From Flavobacterium endoglycinae (GTDB lineage: Bacteria; Bacteroidota; Bacteroidia; Flavobacteriales; Flavobacteriaceae), in the NCBI RefSeq assembly GCF_017352115.1, contig NZ_CP071448.1, forward strand, positions 3,818,001 to 3,882,000: a stretch of DNA of 64,000 bases, given 5' to 3'. The position numbers were made by a program, and so were the translations under genes. Numbering within the stretch: the first letter of the stretch is position 1; each line of letters begins with the position of its first letter. This document shows positions 7,476 to 16,862 of the stretch, piece after piece. Under the pieces are notes generated by a model that was not told the origin of the DNA, did no database searches, and saw only the letters and a list, made by a program, of their open reading frames with translations.

Positions 7476-7853
7476 TTAACTCATAATTATATAAATATAA
7501 ATTAAAACTATAATAATTAATATGTTCATTATATAAACAAAAAGAGCTTCATATTTAATTGATTTTGATATCTTAAATATAATGTTATATATCATTAAAA
7601 ATAAAAAATTAAAAAAAACTAAGTTTCCTAAATAGCTAAATGCTCTTAAAAAAAAAGCATTCATATCTAAAATAGGGTGCATTGAATGATTTAGGTTTAG
7701 AAGTTTTTCCAAACCATAACCACTGCCAAAAATGAAATATTTATCATCATTTAAAAATAGATAGACTAAGTCAAAGAGCAAGATAAGTATACAAAAATAC
7801 AAACTCTTTTTATCATTAATTAATTGGGACAACATATAATTTACCTTTTTCAT
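7476..7853 (-). CDS. Small membrane protein, candidate immunity protein of the Rhs system
   Basis: About 125 residues from the ATG at 7853 (MKKVNYMLSQLIND...); the ATG at 7835 is equally possible. It is strongly hydrophobic, with four predicted membrane segments (about 16-35, 60-75, 80-102 and 108-124) and no signal-peptide cleavage site. Its start overlaps the 3' end of the Rhs gene by 20-38 bases. That is the classical position for the immunity gene of a polymorphic toxin. No immunity family is recognised, so this is an inference from position, size and membrane topology. Confidence 0.55.
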   Translation of the reverse strand: MKKVNYMLSQLINDKKSLYFCILILLFDLVYLFLNDDKYFIFGSGYGLEKLLNLNHSMHPILDMNAFFLRAFSYLGNLVFFNFLFLMIYNIIFKISKSIKYEALFVYIMNILIIIVLIYIYIIMS

Positions 7854-10800
7854 GAACATATAATTTGTTATCATTTATAAAACCTGAAGTATATATTTTC
7901 TTTTTTATTCCTTCCGAAACACCAGAAAGTTTAAAATTAAATCCTTTCATTCCATTTAAGGTACCAGCTTTCAAAGTTAGTTTCGCATCTGAACCAATAC
8001 CCGCTACTCTTCCAGCAAATGTTCTTTCAACATTTAACTCTCCATTAGCTCCCATTGTCGCTTCATCCAAAACCAAGCCAATTTGAGGATTCAGAAAATT
8101 TAGATCTCCTCCATCTATATAGTCACCAGTTTTCATGGCTTTTAATATTTTAGCAACCATCGTTTCTGCTGTATCTCCTTTCTTAATTCCAGCAGATTCC
8201 TTCGTGACTTTTTTCCCTTTTTGGTCATCATCCTCTTCATTGGAATCTTTCTCATCGCTTTCATCATTTTTATTATCTTTTAGAGATTCTAAATATGCTT
8301 TGAATGATTTATTAATTTCGTTTGAAATCTCCGCTTGTTCTTCTATGTATTTCCCCATTGAACTACCATCATCTTTCCCTTCATCTTTAATTTTTGAAGT
8401 ATCAACCAACATTCCATCTGGGTCAATAAAATAGTTTGGATTATTATACGTGTAATTATAAGGAGACCATCTTCTACTTTGCTCTGCCAATGGGTCAATA
8501 TTCATCCAACGACCAAGCGCAGGGTCATAATTACGTGCCCCATAGTCATACAAATTCAATTGATTTCCGCCAATACTCTCGTCCTGCAACTCTTTTCCGT
8601 TGTACTTATATTTATTGTCTGTACCATTTATAGCTCCATTATATCCTTTTTGTGTTAATCCAAAAGCATAATAATTGTTTTCCTGTACAATTTCACTGCT
8701 GTTCACAGAGCCGTTATTGTCCTTGTCCTGATAGCTTAAACGAATATTGCCTAAATGGTCTTTATATTGGTAAATATAGCTATAAATTCCTGCATTATAA
8801 ACTATATAACCTTCAGGTTGAGAGAATTGTTTTAAAATGTTGTTTTCATACACAAAACTCCCAGCGTAATCGGTACTGCTTCCTGTGCTTACAGTTTTTC
8901 GCTGTTTAGTTCCTGAAGCATCATATACATAATTTATAGTGCCTCCGTTTATAGTGACAGAAGTAGGCAAGTTTAAATGATTATAACTTACGGCAGTAAT
9001 TTTTTTATTGGCATCGGTTTTCATGTTACCGTTACTATCATAGGTGTACTCTATAGTTGTACTGCTTCCGTTGTTAAATCCTTCTGTGCTGCCTGAGGTG
9101 TCTTCCACTTTAGTAAGTTTGTTTCCTGTGTCGTAGGTATAAGTCAGATTGTCCATGGTGCCAAAAGTAGTTGCTGTCACATTTGTGTTTCCTAATCTTA
9201 GAATACTCATGATATTACCGTTTTTATCATAACTTAAGCTTTCGTTATATCTTCCAGCGTTTATTGCTGAGTTATCTGTTGCTTGAGTTAGTCGATTTAA
9301 ATTATCATATGCATACGTGTAATTTTTTAAACTGCTGTCAGTATTTGCCGTTTTCCAAAAAGTCTGGCTTATATTTCCATTAAATAATGCTGTTCCTGAA
9401 GTAGGAGTATTATAATTAATTTGAAAAGCAAACAATTTGCTACCAAGCGTGTTAACATTATTGATACCTCTTAACCATCCTCTTACGTTATATGTATAAT
9501 CGATACTCTGAAGACGTGACTGGGTGATTTTTCCTCCTACTCCTTTTGTTATCAACTGTCCTAAATTGTCATAAGCATTTTCGACTATGACTTCCTGTGC
9601 CTGGCTGTTTATGGTTTGTTTTTGTGTTAATAAACGTCCCATATGATCGTATTCAAAAACATCTACCAAGGTAATTTGTGCATCAGTTCCTTTTTTATGG
9701 GTACTGGTTGTTTCTGTAGGTTTACCAATAAAATCAAGTTTGGATTTTACTGTTGCAGTAACTGTCAGGTAATTGTTTTTACTATAATTATAAATAGGTC
9801 TACCTTTTGCATCATAATAGTTTACATTAGTGATCCAGCTGCTGGTCCCTAAAACACGTATTTTGGAGCAGGTATTTAATCCTTTTGCGTTCGTAATTGG
9901 TGTCACACCGTAAGATTGAAGGGAAGTTCCCCCATCAAGATCGATATTGTTGTAATCATCATAATAGGTTATTGTAAATAAATCCAATCCCGTATTTGGA
10001 AAAGCATTATTTGAATAATTTACCGATGTTGCATTAATAGTCAAAGACGTTGTAACTTTACTTTCAAATATAGTCGCAGCAGCATTGGCCAGTCCCTGAA
10101 CTGCAGCTCTGGTTACTTGTGTTGTATTTACATAATCACCCGTATAAACAGGTCTTCCGAAAGCATCATACTTGGTAAACAGCCATTTATTAGCAAGTCT
10201 TAGGTTAGCATCTTGTGTCAGGATGGGTCTGTCTAATTTATCATATACAATATATTCCCAATCTTTACCGGGTAGTTTTTTTTCTACCAATCTGTTTTTG
10301 TCATCGTATTTATATTGATAGCATAAATCATTTAATACTGTTGCTGAGACTGCTCCATCGGCTTTTGGTGGAATAACATAGGTTAAATTACCATACATAT
10401 CATAAACATAATAAGTTTCATGCGATGTATTGGTTAAAACCTGATTCACCATCGAGTTGCCATAGGTTTTTTTTAGTATAACACGGCCTTCTTTATCTTT
10501 AAATTCTTCTGTAGTATTGTTGGTTCCAGAAGTCCAGTTTTCATTTTTTATTACTGTTTTATAAAGCTGATTGGCTCCATAATAAGTACTTGCGGCACTA
10601 TTACCTAAGCTTATATCATATACTCCTTGCGAAGCATTCCATGTTGTAACTGCAGTAAAGAGTTTAACATTCTCAGCAGCTGTATTTGCTGCATAATCAG
10701 TTTTTATTTCATGTCCTGAACTAATGCCCCATGGACTTCCTGGAGCACCTTGCATTACAGCTCTGTTTAAAGGAGAATCTTCAAACTTGGTCTGAGAAAA

Positions 10801-11361
10801 TGGATTAGGAGTTGTACTGTTAATATCTGCAGGATAATTTGCAATGTAATAAGTATTAGTACTTGTATCGGCTCCAGTTCTATAGGAAGCAATTGTTCCT
10901 GTTGTTGGCATGAAAGGAAGATAATCCTTATCCTGTCTTCCAAATCCGTCATAACTAATATGTGTTACAATATCCTGCTTGCTTGGAGAGGCTTTTATGG
11001 CTATGTTTTGTATTGGTCTTCCCAGTCCATCAAAATAAGCAATAGATTCTACAACATCTTTATTGCTTGAAATTCCCGATGCAGCCGTCATTGGGGTTTG
11101 AAATGTTCTGGTGAAAATATAATTTTCATTTGAAAAATTCAACGCAATATAAGAGTCAGCATTAACGGTAGCTAAAAATGTACTGCCGGATTGTATCACC
11201 GTTGTCGGCTGTAGTGTAATACTTTGAGTGGCAATAAGGGTTTCGGTACCTGTAACAGTATAGTTGCTTTTTGTTATGGTGGCAGGTACCTGCGCTATTG
11301 CTTTAAATGATATAAAAACCAATAATAGGCTGATATGGATATTTTTTAAGATATTTCTCAT
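7816..11361 (-). CDS. Rhs/YD-repeat protein with variable C-terminal tip
   Basis: 1181 residues. A Sec signal peptide ends near VFISFKAIAQ. Next comes a DUF6443-type domain (IAYFDGLGRPIQNIAI, ISYDGFGRQDKDYLPF), then many YD repeats (YDKLDRPILTQD, YDNLNRLTQATD, YDSNGNM) that build the Rhs shell. The Rhs core ends in YDYGARNYDPALGRWMNIDP and NPNYFIDPDGM. After this, about 170 residues form a different tip: a long acidic, charged linker (DNKNDESDEKDSNEEDDD) and a beta-rich end (LTLKAGTLNGMKGFNF, LYVHEKGKLYVVPIN). The tip is in the position of a polymorphic toxin, but no known toxin fold or catalytic motif is recognised. It starts 7 bases after its partner gene. Confidence 0.85.
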   Translation of the reverse strand: MRNILKNIHISLLLVFISFKAIAQVPATITKSNYTVTGTETLIATQSITLQPTTVIQSGSTFLATVNADSYIALNFSNENYIFTRTFQTPMTAASGISSNKDVVESIAYFDGLGRPIQNIAIKASPSKQDIVTHISYDGFGRQDKDYLPFMPTTGTIASYRTGADTSTNTYYIANYPADINSTTPNPFSQTKFEDSPLNRAVMQGAPGSPWGISSGHEIKTDYAANTAAENVKLFTAVTTWNASQGVYDISLGNSAASTYYGANQLYKTVIKNENWTSGTNNTTEEFKDKEGRVILKKTYGNSMVNQVLTNTSHETYYVYDMYGNLTYVIPPKADGAVSATVLNDLCYQYKYDDKNRLVEKKLPGKDWEYIVYDKLDRPILTQDANLRLANKWLFTKYDAFGRPVYTGDYVNTTQVTRAAVQGLANAAATIFESKVTTSLTINATSVNYSNNAFPNTGLDLFTITYYDDYNNIDLDGGTSLQSYGVTPITNAKGLNTCSKIRVLGTSSWITNVNYYDAKGRPIYNYSKNNYLTVTATVKSKLDFIGKPTETTSTHKKGTDAQITLVDVFEYDHMGRLLTQKQTINSQAQEVIVENAYDNLGQLITKGVGGKITQSRLQSIDYTYNVRGWLRGINNVNTLGSKLFAFQINYNTPTSGTALFNGNISQTFWKTANTDSSLKNYTYAYDNLNRLTQATDNSAINAGRYNESLSYDKNGNIMSILRLGNTNVTATTFGTMDNLTYTYDTGNKLTKVEDTSGSTEGFNNGSSTTIEYTYDSNGNMKTDANKKITAVSYNHLNLPTSVTINGGTINYVYDASGTKQRKTVSTGSSTDYAGSFVYENNILKQFSQPEGYIVYNAGIYSYIYQYKDHLGNIRLSYQDKDNNGSVNSSEIVQENNYYAFGLTQKGYNGAINGTDNKYKYNGKELQDESIGGNQLNLYDYGARNYDPALGRWMNIDPLAEQSRRWSPYNYTYNNPNYFIDPDGMLVDTSKIKDEGKDDGSSMGKYIEEQAEISNEINKSFKAYLESLKDNKNDESDEKDSNEEDDDQKGKKVTKESAGIKKGDTAETMVAKILKAMKTGDYIDGGDLNFLNPQIGLVLDEATMGANGELNVERTFAGRVAGIGSDAKLTLKAGTLNGMKGFNFKLSGVSEGIKKKIYTSGFINDNKLYVHEKGKLYVVPIN

Positions 11362-11368
11362 CTTGATA

Positions 11369-14300
11369 TTAGTTTTTATAATGATATTGGTTTTCAGAAA
11401 TTAAATTGCCTTGTGCATCTTTTACGAATTGTAATCTTCCGGCACTGTCATAAGTATACGTTATCTTGTCACCTTTAGGGTCTGTGATTGTGCTTACCCC
11501 AACGAGTGGCAGATAGGTATAAGTGGTTACCATCGCATTTGGCAGAGCTGTTCTTAAAGCATTAAGAGCGGTAATCAGGTCAGCTTCAGTTCCTGTATTG
11601 GAAAGGTTCTGGAGATTTGCAACATACGACGAAATTTGGCTGTAAGTTGCATTTTCAACTTTTGCTATCGGCTGCGACTTATTATATCCCCAAATAATAG
11701 AAATGGGAGTTCTGTTTTCAATAGAATATTCCAGAATATTTCCGTTTCCTAATGCTACGCCATTAAACATATCAGTATCATATAATGTAAAGTTTACTTT
11801 ACGATTTGCATTGTCAAAAGGAAATGTTTCAACCAATCCTTTAGAAGAATGAATTTCTCTTGGTAAAAGAAGATTGCCAGTAGCTGAACTTTGTTCAAAT
11901 TTGGTTATAGATTCTGATGTTTGAACATTATTGATAAAAGTTTCAGTTTTTATTGGCTTGTCAATTTTGTTTAGGTTTATTAAGCCCTGCATTTCTGTAG
12001 TTTGTCCTGTAGAAACCAAATCTTGAGGGTAGCTTAACTGTGTTCTTAATGTTTCATTTTTACTGTTTATGGTTTCAGTTTTGGTCAACTGATAATGAAG
12101 CGGGTTTTCGTAGCTGTAAGTAGTTACTTTCTGAATTGTCGGATTCGCGTTATCATCATATTCTGTTTCGGTTGTAGTAGTAATTTCTTTTTTTCCTTGT
12201 GAAGTTTGACCTACTGCGTAATAAAACATTCCTGAGCAAAAATCAGCATTTTGGTTGTATGGGAGTGCGAAAGAATCTGGATAATTCTCAGGCAAAACAG
12301 GCGCTGCAAAATTACTAAAAACAACATTGTAAGCTAACGATTGTTGTTTTAGAATAGTATATTGATTGACAATACTACGAATTATTTTGTATGTATTTGG
12401 AGCAGTATCCGCTTTATAGATATTTGTCTTTAGTAATGACCCTTGGTTCCACATATCATTTTTGAAAAAAGTAAATGATAAGTACATTAATGTGGTTTCA
12501 AATGGCTGATTATTTCCTCCAGTCTCTATTCTATATTGAGGCGATTGAAAAACTTTTGGCAGACTTCCTGCACTAATATCGAATAAACGAGATAAAGGAG
12601 CATTTTCATAAAAATATTCTGTTTTACCATTATTATTGGCTGTTATAGCATCCACATCAAATTCTGTAACTTTTCCATAATTGACAGATGGTGATCCTCC
12701 CGTATTATTATCAAAGATTGCTGAACTTGAAAAAACTGGTAATATATCATCGGAAGTTGTGGTTTGGAAAGTACCTCTTACATAACAACCATTACCTTCT
12801 TTAATTAATGGGTTTTCGTTTTCATATAAGTATTGTTTTATAGTAACGGGATTACTATTCTTTCCATCATAAGATTTAATTGATTTTATTCTTAATCCAC
12901 CGGTTAGTTTTACTGTAGGTGTAGTGGTGCTTCCTGAGTTTTCTTGCCAGCTTGCTGTAATAGAAGTGAATGGACATCCATAAGCGCCAATATTTCCTGA
13001 TCTGTATTCTGTAGCAGATAAAGTATGGCTTGAGTTGTTAAACTCTCGAATATATGTATATGATCCTCCACTTGTTAGGGGTGCTGGTCTTCCAAAATAC
13101 TCAGTATCATATTTAGCATTTGTGTTACCAGCTCCAGATTCTTGTGTGGCAGCAGAGAATGAAATATTTAATTTTCCGCTTCCTAAAACATAATTAGTAG
13201 GAGTAAATACCTTACTTGCTGAGCTGGGACCATAATTAGAATTACAACCAGTACCGTAAACTATTACTGTTGAGGTTTTGTTTACAATGGTTGGAGTTGT
13301 TACATTTTCAATATATCTATTAGCTTCATATTCAAAAATAGAATAACCACCTTCTGGATAGGTTATTTTTTGTAAAATTCCAGATTTCATTAAAGTTTCA
13401 TTTGCAGTTCGATCACCATTTCCAACTGTTGTATAATAATTGTTTCGTATATCACCTGATATACGATCTAATCTTGTAGGTGGAGATAAATTACCTGTAT
13501 TAGCATTTATATATCCCCAAAAATCTTTTTTGGTAGTTCCTCTTGATGGAAGTGTTGTTCCTTCATATTCAAACAAGTGTTTTACATTTAATATGTTGTT
13601 TACAATTTGTGTAAGTTTTAATGATTTATCACGACTGTTGATGTTTTTAGTTGAATTGTAAGAATTTGGGTTGCTTATTCCATCATTTGGATCTGATGTT
13701 GTTCTAAATCCTCCTGCTCTGTTATAATAGTCATAACCAAAACTATATTCAGTAATTAAAGTTTTTGTAGCCCCTTTAACATTATAAACACTTATTTTAT
13801 CTAATTTATAATCGTCTATTAAATCTAACCTGTTTTGGTTAGAGGTAAATTCAACAATTCCGTTGTTAAAATTTATTGATGTTAAAAATTGTCTGCTAGA
13901 ATTTGTTTTATCTGGGAAAATAGATTTTAGCGTTGCTGTCTTATTAGGATCAATTGCATTGTCAATTAACTGTTCACCGGTCACTATTTGATAATCATAA
14001 ACACTAGCAAGTGATTTATATTTAAATGAAATTATATCGTTTGTACTTTTACTATTAGGTGGGATAATTTCAGTTAAAAACCACGAAGAAACGTAATCTG
14101 GTCTGTAAATGTCTGATGTATTGTGAACAGTTTCATTAGCATTGTAACCATCTAATGATTGTCCGAATCTGTAAATTGTACCATCAGCTTTAGTTATTTC
14201 TAATGTCAGTGTATTAGTTAGTAACTGATTATTGTATGAAGAAGTTTTAACTACGGTATTTTGAAGGTCTTTAAAAATAGGTTTATTATTGACGAAATAA

Positions 14301-14791
14301 AAAGTTCCAGATAAACCTGGGGCATTTATTATAAATTCATCATATGCAGTATCTACAGGACTTACTCTATAAGGGTTATACTGTGAATACAAAAAATTAT
14401 AATTTGCCTGTGTAAATGCAGCATTATTTATATCTGGAACCCCATTACCAGTATCAGGTATTCCTTTTACATTTCTAACAACAGCCCCTCCCGAGTTTAA
14501 ATTCCAGCCTAGACCTACCCAAGAAGCAAGTTCATCTAATTGGATTCCTGCACTATTATAATTTAGGCTAATAGGAACAGTTAGTTCTCTTGTTTTAATA
14601 GTATAAAGAGGAACGCTAATGTTAATTTTTCCTGTTGAATAGTCTACGGGAAATAATCCTTCTTTTGCAAATGAAGCTGCATTAGGACTTACAGGAAAGT
14701 AATTTGGAAGATCTTTGGTAGTTTGAGAGAAAAATACATTAGGAAAAATCAATGCAATAAGCATTAATTTAAATAAAGAGTTTTTAAACAT
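11369..14791 (-). CDS. Secreted Rhs-type partner protein (N-terminal shell half)
   Basis: 1140 residues with a signal peptide (MFKNSLFKLMLIALIFPNVF, cleavage near FFSQ). The opening (NYFPVSPNAASFAKEG, GKINISVPLYTI, LNYNSAGIQLDELASWVGLG) is the conserved front of large Bacteroidota Rhs/SpvB-like proteins. The C-terminus ends in YD repeats (YDSAGRLQFVKDAQGN). It lacks the DPDG-type core and a tip, while the next gene lacks this front. I infer that the two together make one functional particle. The genes are 7 bases apart and cotranscribed. The gene lies 142 bases after gspF on the same strand with no clear terminator between, so it may be read as the tail of the secretion operon. Confidence 0.82.
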   Translation of the reverse strand: MFKNSLFKLMLIALIFPNVFFSQTTKDLPNYFPVSPNAASFAKEGLFPVDYSTGKINISVPLYTIKTRELTVPISLNYNSAGIQLDELASWVGLGWNLNSGGAVVRNVKGIPDTGNGVPDINNAAFTQANYNFLYSQYNPYRVSPVDTAYDEFIINAPGLSGTFYFVNNKPIFKDLQNTVVKTSSYNNQLLTNTLTLEITKADGTIYRFGQSLDGYNANETVHNTSDIYRPDYVSSWFLTEIIPPNSKSTNDIISFKYKSLASVYDYQIVTGEQLIDNAIDPNKTATLKSIFPDKTNSSRQFLTSINFNNGIVEFTSNQNRLDLIDDYKLDKISVYNVKGATKTLITEYSFGYDYYNRAGGFRTTSDPNDGISNPNSYNSTKNINSRDKSLKLTQIVNNILNVKHLFEYEGTTLPSRGTTKKDFWGYINANTGNLSPPTRLDRISGDIRNNYYTTVGNGDRTANETLMKSGILQKITYPEGGYSIFEYEANRYIENVTTPTIVNKTSTVIVYGTGCNSNYGPSSASKVFTPTNYVLGSGKLNISFSAATQESGAGNTNAKYDTEYFGRPAPLTSGGSYTYIREFNNSSHTLSATEYRSGNIGAYGCPFTSITASWQENSGSTTTPTVKLTGGLRIKSIKSYDGKNSNPVTIKQYLYENENPLIKEGNGCYVRGTFQTTTSDDILPVFSSSAIFDNNTGGSPSVNYGKVTEFDVDAITANNNGKTEYFYENAPLSRLFDISAGSLPKVFQSPQYRIETGGNNQPFETTLMYLSFTFFKNDMWNQGSLLKTNIYKADTAPNTYKIIRSIVNQYTILKQQSLAYNVVFSNFAAPVLPENYPDSFALPYNQNADFCSGMFYYAVGQTSQGKKEITTTTETEYDDNANPTIQKVTTYSYENPLHYQLTKTETINSKNETLRTQLSYPQDLVSTGQTTEMQGLINLNKIDKPIKTETFINNVQTSESITKFEQSSATGNLLLPREIHSSKGLVETFPFDNANRKVNFTLYDTDMFNGVALGNGNILEYSIENRTPISIIWGYNKSQPIAKVENATYSQISSYVANLQNLSNTGTEADLITALNALRTALPNAMVTTYTYLPLVGVSTITDPKGDKITYTYDSAGRLQFVKDAQGNLISENQYHYKN

Positions 14792-14933
14792 GTTAGGAAT
14801 AATGTTAAATAGTTGCGTTTCGATATGTAAGAAAATACAAGTTTAGTTTAAAATTGTTAAAATATTGATAGGCTGTTTGATAAAATATTAACAAAAAAAC
14901 TTTATTGTTGATATATATAATTTTATAAAAAAA

Positions 14934-16070
14934 TTACCCAATCGCACTACTCAATTGGAACATAGGTAAATACATAGCCACTAACAAAACGGCTACTAAA
15001 ACCCCGACAAAAAGTATAATAAAAGGTTCTAAAACGGTAGTCATTACCTTTGATTGCTGTACGACTTCTTGATTATATTGTTCACTGAGTTGTTTGAAAA
15101 CATATTCGGTTTGATTGGTTTCTTCGGCTACTTTTACGAGAGATATAATTCGGTTGTCGAAAAGCGGCGTGTTTTTCAAACTCGAACTTAAACTGTTTCC
15201 TTTTAGAATACTGTTTTCAACTTGTTCTAACGCTTCTTGTAAAGGGACAAACTGAATCATTTTTTTGACCATTTGAATACTATTCAATAACGGAACTTTT
15301 GCGGTAGTTAATAAGGTTACTGCCTGAGTGAATTGTGCCAGATATACTTTGGTCATAAATGCTCCTAAAACTGGGATTTTCACTAAAAAATAATGCAGTG
15401 CTTTTTTGTACTTCTGATTGTTTTTGAAAAACTGTGTAGAGAAAATAAAAGTAACAAGTGCTAATAAAAAATACAAGCCATAAGTTTTTGTCCAAACGGA
15501 TAGTTTTACAATGAACTGTGTTAAAAGAGGAAGTTCCATGTTGTTTTGTTTGAAGATATCTTGAAACATAGGTACTACATAACTCAACATAAATATCACG
15601 ACCAAAACCGCTGTACTTAATACAATAGAAGGATAGGTGAGGGCTGCTATAATGATTCTTTTCTGTTCGTTTTTACGTTCAAAAAAATGCCCGAGTTCTT
15701 GGCATACCTGCGCTGTGGTTCCCGTTTCTTCACCTATTTGAATGGAGTAATATTCGTATTCTGTAAATGATTTAGAAATACGAAGTGCTTCAGAAAAGGG
15801 TCTTCCGTTTACGACATCATTTAAAATGGTTTGAATTAAATCTTTATCGGCACTTTTTTTTAAAGATTCAATAATCAATGATAATCCTTCTTTAAAGCTT
15901 ACACCAGCTTTTAATAAAACAGCTAGTTCAAGATAAAAAGCCTGCTTTTTTTTATTATTAAAACTGTTGCCAAAAAGCGTGATTTCTTTTTTCAGTAAAC
16001 TTTCAATGCTATTCGAACCTTTTGGCTGAATTGTTTTTTTATTTTGGGTGTTTTCGATTTTAAAAGCCAT
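14934..16070 (-). CDS. gspF: Type II secretion / pilus platform protein GspF
   Basis: 378 residues with the duplicated T2SSF domain. The first half (FYLELAVLLKAGVSFKEGLSLI, ...SIQIGEETG) and second half (QFTQAVTLLTTAKVPLLNSIQ, ISLVKVAEETNQ) each carry the family's helical motif. Membrane segments lie at about 150-175, 195-215 and 350-375. GspF/PilC is the inner-membrane platform that couples the GspE ATPase to the pseudopilus. It overlaps the upstream pseudopilin gene by 11 bases and is the last clear machine gene of the minus arm. The matching ATPase and secretin are on the divergent plus arm. Confidence 0.93.
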   Translation of the reverse strand: MAFKIENTQNKKTIQPKGSNSIESLLKKEITLFGNSFNNKKKQAFYLELAVLLKAGVSFKEGLSLIIESLKKSADKDLIQTILNDVVNGRPFSEALRISKSFTEYEYYSIQIGEETGTTAQVCQELGHFFERKNEQKRIIIAALTYPSIVLSTAVLVVIFMLSYVVPMFQDIFKQNNMELPLLTQFIVKLSVWTKTYGLYFLLALVTFIFSTQFFKNNQKYKKALHYFLVKIPVLGAFMTKVYLAQFTQAVTLLTTAKVPLLNSIQMVKKMIQFVPLQEALEQVENSILKGNSLSSSLKNTPLFDNRIISLVKVAEETNQTEYVFKQLSEQYNQEVVQQSKVMTTVLEPFIILFVGVLVAVLLVAMYLPMFQLSSAIG

Positions 16071-16536
16071 CTTCCTGATTCATTTGAAAGGTTAAGTCAT
16101 TTTTTTTCGAAACAAAAATTTCATAGTCTGGCAATTCTGTTTCGGCAAATATCGATAAAGCATCAATTGGCCCTGATTTTACTTCTTTTCCTTGAAATAA
16201 TGTCTTGTTTGGAATGATTTTCAGTTTAATTGTATCGCGATTTCGCATGCTGAATTTATCCTGAAACGAATAGGTTACAGTATCAATTTCAGAAGTCATA
16301 ATCAACATTTGTTTGTCATTATCATACATAACAATATGCGGTTCATTGAAATCCTGCCACAATTTTTGTTCAAAAAGAGCTAATGTGCTTGTTTTTTCAA
16401 AATTGGTTTGAATGGTATGAATTTGTTTCTGCACAATTCTTAACACACTAAAAGCCATACCAACAACAATAGCAGTTATAATCATAACCACTATTAATTC
16501 TGATAGTGTAAATGATTTTAATTTTCCTGCTGCCAT
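16060..16536 (-). CDS. Minor pseudopilin (GspJ-like position)
   Basis: 158 residues with a class III (prepilin-type) leader: GKLKS, then FTLSELIVVMIITAIVVGMAF. Cleavage is predicted between Ser8 and Phe9, with the conserved Glu at +5 (Glu13). Note Ser, not Gly, at -1. The rest is a small periplasmic beta domain (LALFEQKLWQDFNEPHIV..., LLSIFAETELPDYEIF-like) resembling GspJ/PilW minor pilins in length. It overlaps its neighbours by 19 and 11 bases, so expression is tightly coupled with gspF and the other pseudopilin. Confidence 0.8.
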   Translation of the reverse strand: MAAGKLKSFTLSELIVVMIITAIVVGMAFSVLRIVQKQIHTIQTNFEKTSTLALFEQKLWQDFNEPHIVMYDNDKQMLIMTSEIDTVTYSFQDKFSMRNRDTIKLKIIPNKTLFQGKEVKSGPIDALSIFAETELPDYEIFVSKKNDLTFQMNQEDGF

Positions 16537-16862
16537 AGTATCTGGTGTTTTGTAATTTCTTTTTTGGATACAGTATTAATTGCTGAAATAGTAAAGATTT
16601 TTTTTACCGAAATATTTTCTGTTTCAATATTGATATTCCAGTCTTTATAATTTTCCTGATAAGGAAGTTTTATCGTGTTATTCTGCACTTCATATTCCAA
16701 TTCATTTATTCTGGTTTCAATTCCGTGTGTGTTTTTTGAAAAAGTATTAAATACGAGATTGTTTAAAATTAAACTCGAAATGATGAATATAATAACCACC
16801 AAAACAGTTGCAACAACTGCTTCAATTAATGTAGCCGATTTTATTTTTTTTAATACAACCAT
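16518..16862 (-). CDS. Minor pseudopilin (GspI/H-like)
   Basis: 114 residues. Leader VLKKIKS is followed by ATLIEAVVATVLVVIIFIISS. Cleavage would fall between Ser9 and Ala10, with Glu14 at +5; again Ser is at -1 and here Ala replaces Phe at +1. The short C-terminal domain after the helix (FSKNTHGIETRINELEYEV...) is consistent with GspI or GspH. It overlaps the GspK-like gene by 13 bases and the next pseudopilin gene by 19. It probably forms part of the pseudopilus tip. Confidence 0.76.
   Translation of the reverse strand: MVVLKKIKSATLIEAVVATVLVVIIFIISSLILNNLVFNTFSKNTHGIETRINELEYEVQNNTIKLPYQENYKDWNINIETENISVKKIFTISAINTVSKKEITKHQILWQQEN

Noticed and set aside
7816..14791. Rhs genes as part of a type VI secretion cluster
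   Set aside because: No VgrG, Hcp, PAAR or sheath gene is nearby, and both proteins have Sec signal peptides, which type VI cargo lacks.
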